A DNA stretch of 64,000 bases from Priapulus caudatus (lineage: Eukaryota; Priapulida; Priapulimorpha; Priapulimorphida; Priapulidae). This document shows, piece after piece, positions 1-11,211 of this stretch (position 1 is the stretch's first letter; every line of letters starts with the position of its first letter). Position numbers and translations under genes: made by a program. The stretch spans positions 43,959 to 107,958 of the forward strand of contig NW_014577865.1 in the NCBI RefSeq assembly GCF_000485595.1, given 5' to 3'. Below the pieces are notes generated by a model. That model made no database searches, was not told the origin of the DNA, and saw only the letters and a list, made by a program, of their open reading frames with translations.

Positions 1-1139
1 CCGATGTTATCATATATATTAAAATTTTTCCTGAAATCATGTACCAAGACATTTAGGTTCATAGAAGTAAGTTTGCAGTAATGACGTTCAAGTACCGATG
101 CGCTCAAGGCAATTGTACGGATATAAACAGCTGTGTATATGGGTGATGGTACATTATGTTATTAGTTTTCCCACATTGTTGCAAACGCGTGTGGAGTGTG
201 CATGTCACAAAGATGACAACGGAGCTGCCTCATTGCAAAAGATATTACCGGAAACATTGATTGCATAGTGTGAACACAGTCATATTTACTATAAGGTTTA
301 TGTAATATTAATTACTGGGAATGCACAAGGAAACATTTTTTGTGCCATTTCCATCCATAGTCAAATTTATAGTGGTATATTCATTAAATATGTATGGGCT
401 TTTGTAAGTATATACAGTTGACGCAGAGTTCGTAAAAATTCTTGTGCAATAAAACATGCACCATATACAAAAGAAATCACCACAAGTAAAACCAGTTTAA
501 AAACTATTGAATAATTTATTTCTCATAATAGTATACAAAAAAAAACACAAATACAAAGAATGCATTTTTGCAATCATTCATAGACCGAATATGCAGAAAT
601 ATATAAAACCTCAGAAACTCGTAAATGTACATCATGATCATTCATGTCATCTACACAACATACAAACTGATTTAACCAGCGATTATAAAGAACTTCACAT
701 CACAAGTAGAAACATAAATAATAGAACACACATCATTAACCAAGTAACTAAGCGACATTTAAACCACATGACCAAGTATTTGCAGGAGCTAATTTGCCAA
801 TCAGCTGACGCCTTAAACCTGAAAGGCCGGAAAATGAACTGGCTGATGGATTTGGAACGAACATATTTATAGAATATAGATTATTGCAAATTCGAAAAAC
901 CGCACATTGACCCTTCGCCTAACACCAATAGCGTGCGCACCACCAAGTTGTAAGGTCATGTGATGAATTCGTAACGACCCTGTCATAGCGAGTACATGTC
1001 CTAGCCCTTGAGCAATAAGATACCGATCACAGATCGTAATAGTAGCAAACAGCTCCTATCGCAGGATAAGCTGATATATGACATAAATTGACAAAATTTA
1101 GACAAGAAGAATGGCGTGGTGACGGACACAACCGGTGTA

Positions 1140-4100
1140 AGTTACCGAATGCAGCGCCCATCATGCAGTGCGCGCTTCCCCTCTGCAACCTTCTTCCTTT
1201 CTCGGCGTCAGGCATGAAGCAGTTCCACAGACGCAAAGTACATCGATCGCTGCCGGCGGAAACTACGGTGCTTGGCTGGTCGGACAATGGCCATAGTAGC
1301 ACACGCAAGCCTGTGACCTGAGTTGAGCAGAGCTCGTTAAGAGTCAGAGTCACGTTAATAGCGGAAACTGTATTTGGGATTCGTGTTCGTTCTTGTCTGG
1401 AACGTCCAATTCTAGAACGATCTCGTGACCACTTATTTATATAAAACTTATGACATGCATATCAGTAGTGTATAATATATTGGAAAGATATCTCTATATA
1501 TACACCCTTGATATGCATATCTGAGATTAAAGCCCCTTTGCAATTGTTAAGTAGAATCGAACCAATGGTAGTGACAATCAAATCTGTTGTCTCTTACCAC
1601 TAAGCTCAGCAACCTGTTCACCCGAGGGATTTCCAGATGTCTATATTCTGAGGCGAAAAACCGTGGTCCAGTGATAATTCTTGTAATCCTCTGACCACAA
1701 ATCGAACACACCGTACAGAGTTAACACGCAATCGTGTACAGTAGGTATTTAACGTTCTAGAACACCTGAAGCAATATATATTTTCACCAAATCATATGAA
1801 TCACCGAATCGAAATTTCAAAGAGATGTTGTAACATATTCAACATCATATCAACGTGATATGCCATCATAAATTCCACAAATCGCCATGACTGTGCCCTG
1901 TCTTAGACTATGTGTGCATTGGTCCACAGTCGAGAAACCGTACCCTTCTAGAACAATTTACGTCACGTAAACAATGCATTTGTAAATTGTGGCAACATTG
2001 CCAGATTTCACTTTTGGAATCTCCAGAAAGCAGGCACAAGTTTTGTATTTCTGTTTGTAAGCCTATAACACCACAAAACCTCGTAAATGTAGACTAGTGC
2101 ATGCTGGTGCGTCGTGCGTGGTGTGTGTGTGTGCACAACGAGCGAGTAGTAAGCCTGTGTCGTATGTACAGCGTATCCTGAACATTGCGTCAACGGAGCT
2201 CACCCATGCGCCAGGTAACGTTTCGCAGGAAGCGTATGTGCCGATCAGCGTACCACTCCGACCATAGCAAGAAGGCTAGGTTGCCATAGGAACAACCAAG
2301 CCAAAGCCTGATAGAATAGATGCATTCACTGATAAATACAGAAAAAAAAGCACGCAAAAAGTTATTGCCATGTGCAATCAGCACAATGAACTATAAGAAA
2401 CATAAGATATTGCTCTAGAATCCATCTGCATAATGAAAATAATTCAATACATTGCCTTCGTTTGCGCGCTGTAAGCAGAGAGAAACCAATAAATGTACAG
2501 TGCTTATAACAGCATTCTAACCTCATGCCGCCTGTGTAGGAGTGCGTGTAACAGCAGCCTACCTTCACTGCTCCTGTTGACAGTGCTATAACAGCATGCC
2601 TACCGTCTGCTACCTGTGTATCAGTGCTTATAGACAGCATGCCTACCTTCACTGCTGCCCTGTTTTTACAGGCTTAGAACAGCATGCCTACCGCTCACTG
2701 CCGCTCTGCTGTATGACAGTCTTCACAGAATGAAATTCTAACACTGGACCATCGTCCACCAAGCCAGCAAAATACGGACCGACAAGAATTCATAACTGGA
2801 CGCAATAATTTGACATTTGACAATAAAGACCAAAACAGTAAATCATTTTGTATTTACCTATAATACAACCTCACACACTGCTATGATAACAGAGTAAACC
2901 TATCATAGTATAGCATCACATGCCTCTACACATCACTACCAATAAAAGCTGGCCAAAATAGAACCACAAACTCGTTAGTCCGCAGTGAGCATGTATCACA
3001 CATACCTAATCCTACACACTGCTATGATAACAGTAAGGATACCCATCAATATGAAACATCACATACGGCTCTACACAGCTACATGATAACAGTAGGGAAT
3101 TAATAACCATCAAATATTCATCATATACCATTCTACAGCACGCAGATAACAGAATAAGACCATAAGACTATGGTTAGCGATGAACAAATAACAAAAGTGT
3201 TACCAGTCCTTGTGTTTGTAAAAAGGCAGGCGGAGTGAAAAAATCAACTACCCTAGGCTCCGCCGAGGTGGGAGTGTATTTGCAATCCGAGTGCCTGCAG
3301 GTCACGAGGCAAACTAGGGGGTCGGTGGCATGGCCCCCACACGAAAAAATTGAAATCTAGACTCATGAAATTCCCATTCCGAAGCATTTTGGATAAAATA
3401 CTCGGCATTGTACCATTATTTGACATTTTTAGGCGATTTTTTTCACCAGATCACAAAATATCGTTCTTGAACATATGACTGGATAACATGACATCACACA
3501 TTAGCATTAGTCAAAAAGGAACACACTAAATTTCAAAGCAGACTATTAAAACTAGATACGAGGTATTTATACATCATCACATCATTCAATCACTATGTGC
3601 ATTTGTCAATTGGAAGGTATTTCAGTCATTTCAAGAAACATACATTTTGCAATAAAATTCACAAAGATCTTAAAGCAGGGCTTTTTAATTTTCATTGTCA
3701 GCGTGCATCATTCATCACACAGTCCGATACGGCGTAGCAAATTGAATACAGTAACAGTATCAGTTCATCATGTAATGGCTCGCGTATGATAGGCCGGACG
3801 GTTTGGTTATTGGATTTTGGTTTGGGGTTTGGGCAAAGCAGTCAACGCAGGCATAGGCCTTTGAGTACGACGGTTGAAGGATGGTGTGTGTTTACGGTTA
3901 AGCTGTAACGGAAGAATTAGCCAGAGTCAAGGAATACGTCCAGCTTCGCCGGTGAAAATAGAATAGAGCGGATAAAGATGTTAAAAGACTGCTGTGGTAT
4001 AAGCGTACAACTGTCGTAAAACATTGATACGCGACTTCAAAGGCAATGTCCGGATGTTAACAACCGTTTGCGTTAACCTTCGAGTTAAAGTTGATAATGA

Positions 4101-5041
4101 AAAACAAACATGAAGAGGTGTGCGTTTGATAATGCTAAGCGCGGTTTTCGTCAGTCTGAACAGTAAGGATCTCCAATAAATACTTTGATAAATTATTTAA
4201 AAATACTGTAACTAGATGACGAAAAAAACGGGTGGACCGACGGTCCATTAACTTGTTAAATTACTGGACCGAGAGAGATTTGGTGTCCGGACCACGTCCC
4301 ACCGCCATAACGTCGAAGAACTGGTAGATGCTGTAACAGCATGCCTACCTAAACTGCTGCCATGTTGTACAGTGCTTATATACAGCATGCGTACCATTCA
4401 TGCTACCTATGTACAGTGCTAAACAGCATGCCTACCTTCACTGCTGCCTGTTTGTACAGTGGCTATAACAGCCATGCTACCTTCACGCTGCCTGTGTAGC
4501 AGTGCTTATAACAGCATGCCTAAACTTCACTGCTGCTTGCTGTACAGTCTATAACAGCAGCCTACTTCACATGCTGCCTGGTACATGCTTATAACACAAT
4601 CCTGTACATTCACGCTCTTGCTGTAGCCATGCTTAAAAGCATGCGCACCTTCACAGCTGCCTGCGTGCGACAGCTTATAAGCAGCATGCCTCACCTTGAC
4701 ATGCTGCCTGGTGGTGTGAAGGTATAAGACGGCTCGGCCGTGCGCGCTCTGGCGACGACGTCGCGCCGTCCGCACAACGTTGACAGGTTGTCGTTTCCTG
4801 GGTCGCTGGCGAGGTGCGACGCGTCCGTCGACGGCCAGCGCAGGCCGCACACGCTCGTGTGGCGGCCGAGCGTCGCGATGTGGTTGCTGGCGTCAGCCGC
4901 ACATCGTGGTGGTGGCACGGCGCCCGACGCGAGCTCGCTCGCTATACGCTGGAGTTCCAGGAGAAGGGCGCCGACACGTCTCGCGTGGCCTCCCATCACA
5001 CTGCAGACGTTCCTCGTGTCCAACGTCCACACAGCTGAGAA
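1140..5041 (-). pseudogene. Corrupted inverted copy of Cdc20 3' exons
   Basis: Four blocks on the - strand match the intact Cdc20 exons of the right arm in the right order: about 4722-5041 (WD repeats 2-4), 2196-2318, 1610-1727 and 1140-1316 (C-terminus). Each carries several frame-breaking indels and substitutions in residues that are near-invariant in Cdc20, for example in the last block, where [11 protein letters not shown] is readable but the flanking frame is lost. Introns are affected just as much as exons, which fits sequencing or assembly error better than slow decay of a pseudogene. Confidence 0.75.
2500..4715. repeat. Left-arm copy of the Cdc20 intron minisatellite with 1.6 kb internal unique sequence
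   Basis: Degenerate units read on the - strand as GTAGGCATGCTGTTATAAGC plus the exon-derived tail are found at about 2500-2712 and 4325-4715. Between them, 2713-4324 is absent from the right arm. It shows repeated 'ctgctatgataacag' motifs near 2878-3160 and otherwise nothing recognisable. The true intron is probably longer than the right arm suggests. Confidence 0.6.
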
Positions 5042-5057
5042 CACAGACAATATATAT

Positions 5058-5258
5058 ATATATAAGATAATATAACATAGAGAGAGAGAGAGAGAGAGAT
5101 AGATAACTCAGTAATATGATAATAAGATAGACATGAATAGATATTGTGTGTGCGTGCGTGCGTGCGCTGCGTGCGTGCGGCGTGCGTGCGCTGCGTGCGG
5201 CGAGGCGTGCGAGCGAGCGAGTCGAGAGAGAGGAGAACAAAAGAATGGGAAAGAAGAC

Positions 5259-5297
<39 letters not shown>

Positions 5298-5324
5298 AGA
5301 GAGAGGAGAGAAGAGAGAGAGAGA

Positions 5325-5364
<40 letters not shown>

Positions 5365-5402
5365 AGAGAGAGAGAGCGCGAGAGAGCGAGAGAGCGAGAG
5401 GT
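5058..5402. repeat. GA-rich microsatellite, left-arm copy
   Basis: Long GAGA runs occur at about 5077-5098 and 5264-5400, with a GCGTGC-rich patch at 5150-5215. It is the inverted counterpart of the CT run at 6795-6900, immediately upstream of the WD-repeat exon in both arms. Confidence 0.9.
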
Positions 5403-5460
5403 TATAATCGCAATGTACAATCCAGTTACCAACATTGTCAAACGGGTTGCATGTCTATAC

Positions 5461-5657
5461 CTGCACGTCTGTGTTGCTGGTTCCGACGGCCAGGTAGTTG
5501 CCTTCCTTTACCCACGACACACAGGTAACGTAATCCTCCGAACCCTCCATCTCCATCAGCTGCTGTATCTCACCACTGCTGGCATTCCACAAGTAGATGG
5601 CGCCACCCAACGCAACAGCTAAATAGCCAGTGGCACTCCAGTCCAGTAGATTTAGAT
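5461..5657 (-). CDS. cdc20: Cdc20 exon encoding WD repeat 1
   Basis: This is a clean 197-nt exon on the - strand, bounded by an acceptor (…CAATGTAG before 5657) and a donor (CAG/GTATAG after 5461). It encodes LNLLDWSATGYLAVALGG, then IYLWNASSGEIQQLMEM, and ends TSNTDVQ, which is the first WD40 blade of Cdc20/fizzy. Its end is phase 0 and joins perfectly to LWDVDTRKR at 7026, but that exon is on the opposite strand. The right arm has no copy of this exon. It is error-free while the rest of the left arm is corrupt, as expected if reads polished this arm only where the other arm is missing. The N-terminal exons (C-box, KEN box) are not in the window. Confidence 0.85.
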
Positions 5658-6816
5658 CTACATTGAAATATTACCATGTGAGAAAAAATGATGCGATACA
5701 TGACCCCCTTTCTCTATAATATTGAAATGTCAGCTACAAGGACTTTAGGTCTTTTATTTAATAAACATTAATTATACTTTATTATAAACCACTTGGAGAC
5801 TAAACTTCACATAAGTTCCCTTTTGCACTGGCACCGTAAATGTAACCTAAACAAGCTGCCTCCATGACATAAATTGTTTTTTAAAAAAAAAAAAAAAAAT
5901 GCTCACTGCAATATTCAGATTAGTGGCCCACAAAATGCTGTCGTACAACTACTTGCACATATCGAATACCTACCAAGGATAGATAAACGGGAGGATGTGA
6001 CAACAAAAAACAAGGAAAGTCCGCAATTTACTAGCCTATAAACCTACGGATACTACGCGACTCATGCCAACTGAGCCAAATCGGACACAGTACATTCGCC
6101 CATCACATCGACCACAATCGTTTCCTGTCGATAGACACGCGCAATCCGAAGATACAACCTAAAAACATACGACACATTCGCCTTTTCTTGCCAATAATCC
6201 AACCGCATAGCGGCGCCTTAAATTCAAACAAAAGAGGCAGCTACAACACCTTGTCCACAGGCTTGCGACTCACGAAGCGAGGCGCTGTTGGCCTCGCAGG
6301 GGATTAGGCATCAACGCAACACCTCGCGAGATACGACTTTGACCGGCGTATACAGCTACAGTATGCCTTATGCCGCCAATACGCTGGCGATGCCCCATAC
6401 CACGCATGCACAGCATCCGCATCGCCCAGCAGATCGGATTGAATCTCCTGCGAGCCACGCCGCCTCGCCGTGATGCGCAAGCGTGGAACAGCTGTGGTTC
6501 AGTAAACTGCCTTGTTGTTTGAATAAGCGCCGCTATGCGGTGCGATTATTGTGCCAAAGCAAGGAGAATCGTGGTCGTATGTTTTAGGTTGTATCTTCGA
6601 TGGCGCGGTGTCTACGAGGAACGATTTGTACGATGATGGCGGATGTACTGTGTCCGATTGCCAGCTCAAGTTGATTGAGTTACGCGAGTAAATCGTAGGA
6701 TTATAAGGCTAGTACAATACGATTCTTCCTTGTTTTATTGTTGTCACACCCTTATCCGGTCTACTTCGGTACCTAACTCCTCGTATCCTGTCTAACTCTC
6801 TCTCTCGTCTCTCTCT

Positions 6817-6903
<87 letters not shown>

Positions 6904-7025
6904 AACACACGCACGCACACACACACACAATATCTATCTACATGTCTATCTATCTATCTATATACTGATATATCTATCTCTCTCTCTCTCTCTATGTATA
7001 TATATATCTGCTCCTGTGTTCTCAG
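5658..7025. other. Cdc20 intron sequence and loop of P1
   Basis: No coding exon was recognised. 5990-6290 and 6450-6755 are inverted copies of each other, and about 6300-6450 is an unpaired, somewhat GC-richer loop. A pure CT microsatellite fills about 6795-6900, followed by CA and CTAT runs up to the acceptor TGTTCTCAG at 7017-7025. Confidence 0.7.
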
Positions 7026-9421
7026 TTGTGGGACGTTGACACGAGGAAGCGTCTGCGTGTGATGGGAGGCCACGCGGCGCGCGTCGGCGCCCTCTCCTGG
7101 AACTCCTACGTACTATCGAGCGGCTCGCGCTCGGGCGCCGTGCACCACCACGACGTGCGGCTGCCGCAGCACCACATCGCGACGCTCGCCGGCCACACCC
7201 AGGAGGTGTGCGGCCTGCGCTGGTCGCCGGACGGTCGCCACCTCGCCAGCGGCGGAAACGACAACCTGCTCAACGTGTGGGACGGCGCGACGTCGTCGCA
7301 GAGCGGCCGCACGGCCGAGCCGCTCTATACCTTCACACAACACCAGGCAGCAGTGAAGGTAGGCATGCTGTTATAAGCACTGTACAGTAGGCATGCTGTT
7401 ATAAGCACTGTACAGTAGGCATGCTGTTATAAGCACTGTACAGTAGGCATGCTGTTTTAAGCACTGTACAGCAGGCAGCTGTGAAGGTAGGCATGCTGTT
7501 ATAAGCACTGTACAGCAGGCAGCCATGAAGGTAGGCATGCTGTTATAAGCACTGTACAGTAGGCATGCTGTTATAAGCACTGTACAGGTAGCCATGAAGG
7601 TAGGCATGCTGTTGTAAGCACTGTACAGTAGGCATGCTGTTTTAAGCACTGTACAGCAGGCAGCTGTGAAGGTAGGCATGCTGTTATAAGCACTGTACAC
7701 CAGGCAGCAGTAAAGGTAGGCATGCTGTTATAAGCACTGTACAACAGGTAGCTGTGAAGGTAGGCATGCTGTTATAAGCACTGTACAACAGGTAGCCATG
7801 AAGGTAGACATGCTGTTATAAGCACTGTACAGTAGGCATGCTGTTTTAAGCACTGTACAGCAGGCAGCTGTGAAGGTAGGCATGCTGTTATAAGCACTGT
7901 ACAGCAGGCAGCAGTGAAGGTAGGCATACTGTTATAAGCACTGTACAACAGGCAGCAGTGAAGGTAGGCATGCTGTTATAAGCACTGTACACCAGGCAGC
8001 AGTGAAGGTAGACATGCTGTTATAAGCACTGTACATTATTGTGTCTCTACTGCTACAGACAGCAGCAAACGAAGGCAGTATTGAATTATTTCATTATGCA
8101 GATGAATTCTAAGAGACATACATCTTTATGATTTCTTATAGTTCATGTGCTGCATTGCAAACATGCACATAAACTTTTTGGTGCTTTTTTTTCTGTATTT
8201 ATCAAGTGAAATGCATCTATTCTATTTCAGGCTTTGGCTTGGTGTCCATGGCAACCTAGCCTTCTTGCTAGTGGAGGTGGTACGGCTGATCGGCACATAC
8301 GCTTCTGGAACGTTAACACTGGCGCATGTGTGAGCTCCGTTGACACAAAGTCTCAGGTACGTGTACATACCGACACAGGCTTACATACCTCAAGCTCGCT
8401 TGTGCACACACACACACGCACGCACGCACACACGCATGCACTAGCATACAATTTACGAGTTTGTGGTGTTATAGGCTACAAAACAGAAAATAAACAACAA
8501 ACTTGTGCCTGCTTTTCTGAGATTCACAAAAGTGAAATCTGGAAATGTTGCCACAATTACAAGTGCATCTGTTTACGTGACGTAAATTGTTCTAGACGGG
8601 TACCGTTTCTCGACATGTGGACAAATGCAACATAGTCTAGAGACAGGGCAACAGTCAATGGCATCTTGTGGAATATGATGGATATCACGTGATACTGATG
8701 TTGACATATGTACACAAATCTACTTTGAAATTCAGATCGGTGCTTATATTGGTGAAAATAATAATGCTTGAGTGTTCTAAGTTACGTAAATCCTACTGTA
8801 CACGCTTGGTGTTAAATTCTGTACAGGTGTGTTCGATTCTGTGGTCAGAGGAATACAAAGAATTAATCACTGGACACGGTTTCGCTCAGAATCAACTAGC
8901 CATCTGGAAATACCCTCAGATGAACAAGGTTGCTGAGCTTGTTGGTAAGAACCAACAAATTTGACTTGTCACTACAATATGGTTCGAATTCTACTTAACA
9001 ATTGCAAAGGGAGACTTAAAATCTCAGATATCATATCACCAGGAGTGTATAATATAGAGATATATTCTCTATATTATACACTACTGATATCATGTCAATA
9101 AGATATTATATAAAAATAAGTGTCACGAGAATCGTCTAGAAAATTGGACGTTACAGACAAGAACGAAACAACGAAATCCCAAAATACAGTTCCCGACTAT
9201 GTAAACGTGACCTCTGCTCTTACACGATCTCTCTCATCTCAGGTCACACGGCTCGTGTGCTACATATGGCCATGTCACCAGACGGCAGCACCGTAGTTTC
9301 CGCGGCAGCAGACGAGACTTTGCGTCTGTGGAACTGCTTCATGCCTGACGCCCAGAAGAAGAAGGAGAAGGTTGCAGAGGGAAGCCGCTCCACTAGCATG
9401 ATGAGGCGATGCATCCGCTAA
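7026..9421 (+). CDS. cdc20: Cdc20/fizzy, 3' exons
   Basis: Activator and substrate receptor of the anaphase-promoting complex. Four intact exons: 7026-7358, 8231-8356, 8827-8944 and 9243-9421 (TAA at 9419-9421), 251 codons with consistent phases and GT-AG borders. Visible hallmarks are [60 protein letters not shown], the [20 protein letters not shown] block, [17 protein letters not shown] and [19 protein letters not shown]. The protein ends in the Ile-Arg tail (RRCIR) that docks activators on the APC/C. This covers WD blades 2-7. Blade 1 lies on the - strand at 5461-5657 and no N-terminal exon is in the window, so the locus is rearranged or misassembled. The first intron (7359-8230) carries a donor-derived minisatellite. 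Confidence 0.93.
7359..8035 (+). repeat. Cdc20 intron minisatellite repeating the exon end and its donor
   Basis: The array starts at the first base of the intron. Short units (about 26 bp, GTAGGCATGCTGTTATAAGC followed by ACTGTACA) alternate with longer units of about 43-46 bp that also include CAGGCAGCAGTGAAG, a copy of the last bases of the exon before the donor (7342-7358). I count about eleven copies of this exon tail plus GTAGGC or GTAGAC, at about 7484, 7518, 7588, 7657, 7699, 7745, 7788, 7860, 7903, 7950 and 7992. Each is a potential alternative 5' splice site. Confidence 0.9.
9044..9082. repeat. Perfect short hairpin in Cdc20 intron
   Basis: A 17-bp arm (AGTGTATAATATAGAGA) and its exact complement are separated by TATAT. 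The flanks 'tgatatca' add partial symmetry. Probably a small foldback or MITE remnant. Confidence 0.8.
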
Positions 9422-10683
9422 CTTAACACCGGTTGTGTCGTCACCACCGCCATTATTCTTGTATAAAATTTTGTCAATATTATGTCATATATCAGCTTAT
9501 CTGCGAAGGAAAGCTGTTGCTACTATACACTCTGTGATCGGTATCTTAATTCTCAAGGCTAAGACACTGTACCTCCTATGACAGGGGTCGTTACCAATCA
9601 TCACATGCCTACAAACTGGTGTGTGCGCACGCATGTGTTAGCGAAGGGGTCAATGTGCGGTTTTCGACATGCAAATAAATATATATATAAATAAATATGT
9701 CTCGTATCCGCAAAATCCCATTCAGCAGTTCATTTTGTACACTTTCAAAGTTAAGGGTCACTGATTGCCAAATTACGATCCTGCAAATACTTGGAGTGGT
9801 TTAAATGTCGCTTAGTTACTGTTTAATGATGTGTTGTCTATATATTTATGTATTCTACACTATAGTGATGTGAAGTTAAATCGGGTTAAAATCCAGTTTG
9901 TATGTTGTGTAGATGACCATGAATGAATCATGATGTACATTTACGAGTTTCTGAGTTTATACTAATTTCTAGCATATTGGTCTAATGAAATGATTGCCAA
10001 AATGCATTTTTGTATTTGTGTTTTTTTTGTAACAATATTATGAGAAATAAAATTACATTCAAATAGTTTTAAAACTGGTTTTACTGTGGTGTATTTATTT
10101 TATATATGGTGCATGTTTATATTGCACAATAATATTTACAACTCGGTCAACTGTTATACTTACAAAAGCCCATACAATATTTTCATGAAATATACCACTA
10201 CTAACATTTGAATATGGAGGAAAATAGCACACAAAAATGTTTCCTTGTGATCCCCAGTAACTTAAATTAACATAAACCTTATAGTAAATAATGAACAGGA
10301 TTCACACTATGCAATCAATGTTTCCAGATAAATATCTTTTAGAAATGAGGCAGGTTGTCATTCTTGTGACATGAACACTCCACAATGTTTTGCACAACAA
10401 TTGGGACAAATAATAACATAAATGTACCCATACCAATACTACACCAGCTGTTTATACTACACCGTACACATGCCTTGAAAGCAGATCGGTACTTGGAAAA
10501 GTCCAAATTAATGCCAACACTTACTCTATAGAAAACCTAAATGGCTGGTCACATGATTTCAGAGAAAACATCTTTAAATATATATGAATAACACTGTAAA
10601 ACGTCACGACGACATTAACCATCTGTTTATATTATGCTACAATTCCCATTCTTACTTGACTGCTAAAACTGATAATCACTTAA
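9422..10683 (+). other. Cdc20 3' flank with poly(A) signals
   Basis: AT-rich and without a gene. Candidate poly(A) signals on the + strand are AATAAA motifs at about 9674-9690 and 10046-10051. The region up to about 10590 is the intact arm of P1, mirrored at about 1-900. Confidence 0.6.
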
Positions 10684-11138
10684 AGGCTCACAATGCTCAT
10701 CCAAACGCTAATTTCTCCAGTACTAGACTAGCAAATACTTCGTGGCATGCATAATCACACTACCTTATGACAAAATAAACTCTAGTTCCTCCCATTTCAC
10801 TGCGCGTTGTCTTATAAAAGGTATTTGAAAAAGGTTGTTGTTCAAATTCTCCGATGTTGTTGACAGTTCCCCCAATCCCCAAGCAACCGTGCAGCGGTGC
10901 TGCGGTACAGCGGTACGGGTGTAGCAAAGATAAAAACATGTGACGTCACGTCACCACTTCGAGGCTATATTGTTTGGCCAGTTTTCTCACCTCTTTCTTG
11001 TGGGTTTTAAGCAAACGCGCAGTAAAATGGGAGCAACTAGAGTTTATTTTGTCATAAGGTAGTATGATTATGCATGACACGAAGTATTTGCTAGTCTAGT
11101 ACTGGAGAAATTAGCGTTTGGATGCGCATTGTGCGGCT
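10684..11138. mobile_element. MITE with ~115-bp terminal inverted repeats and TTAA target duplication
   Basis: Left terminal repeat is about 10684-10805, right about 11018-11138. Both begin AGGCTCACAATGC / AGCCGCACAATGC and run through TCATCCAAACGCTAATTTC with few mismatches. TTAA occurs immediately outside at 10680-10683 and 11139-11142, the duplication left by piggyBac- or Kolobok-type elements. The interior (about 210 bp) has no ORF, so this is a non-autonomous element. It sits between the convergent Cdc20 and TRAPPC5 genes, 74 bp past the TRAPPC5 stop. Confidence 0.85.
11043..11048 (-). promoter_or_regulatory. Candidate TRAPPC5 poly(A) signal inside MITE
   Basis: AATAAA on the - strand, 164 bp past the TRAPPC5 stop, within the right terminal repeat of the MITE. 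The mirror copy in the left terminal repeat places AATAAA on the + strand at 10774-10779. Confidence 0.4.
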
Positions 11139-11211
11139 TTAACAAACTAGAACCAAAGCTTTGAATAAAGATGATGACAAAATAGGCAGGTAGAAGATGA
11201 ATTCATATATG

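Larger units (their letters stand above)
1..10590. repeat. Giant inverted duplication P1 (Cdc20 locus)
   Basis: The sequence left of about 6300 is, read on the - strand, a diverged copy of the sequence right of about 6450. Examples are the Cdc20 last exon and 3' flank (1021-1317 against 9243-9547) and the stretch 5990-6290 against 6450-6755. The copy continues to coordinate 1 and probably beyond. The arms differ by many small indels. Each arm also lacks blocks present in the other: the right arm lacks the equivalent of about 5441-5985 and of 2713-4324. The right arm has intact exons and the left arm mostly broken ones. An assembly fold-back is the likeliest cause; a genuine inverted duplication is possible. 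Confidence 0.85.

Noticed and set aside
4893-5441. Leu/Ser-rich 182-codon - strand frame resembling membrane segments
   Set aside because: It is a translation of the GA/CT microsatellite joined to a corrupted Cdc20 exon.
6270-6473. Bacterial-looking GC-rich insert at the P1 centre
   Set aside because: The loop is GC-richer and open in both strands, but it is short and resembles no bacterial family that I could support; it is more likely host intron sequence.
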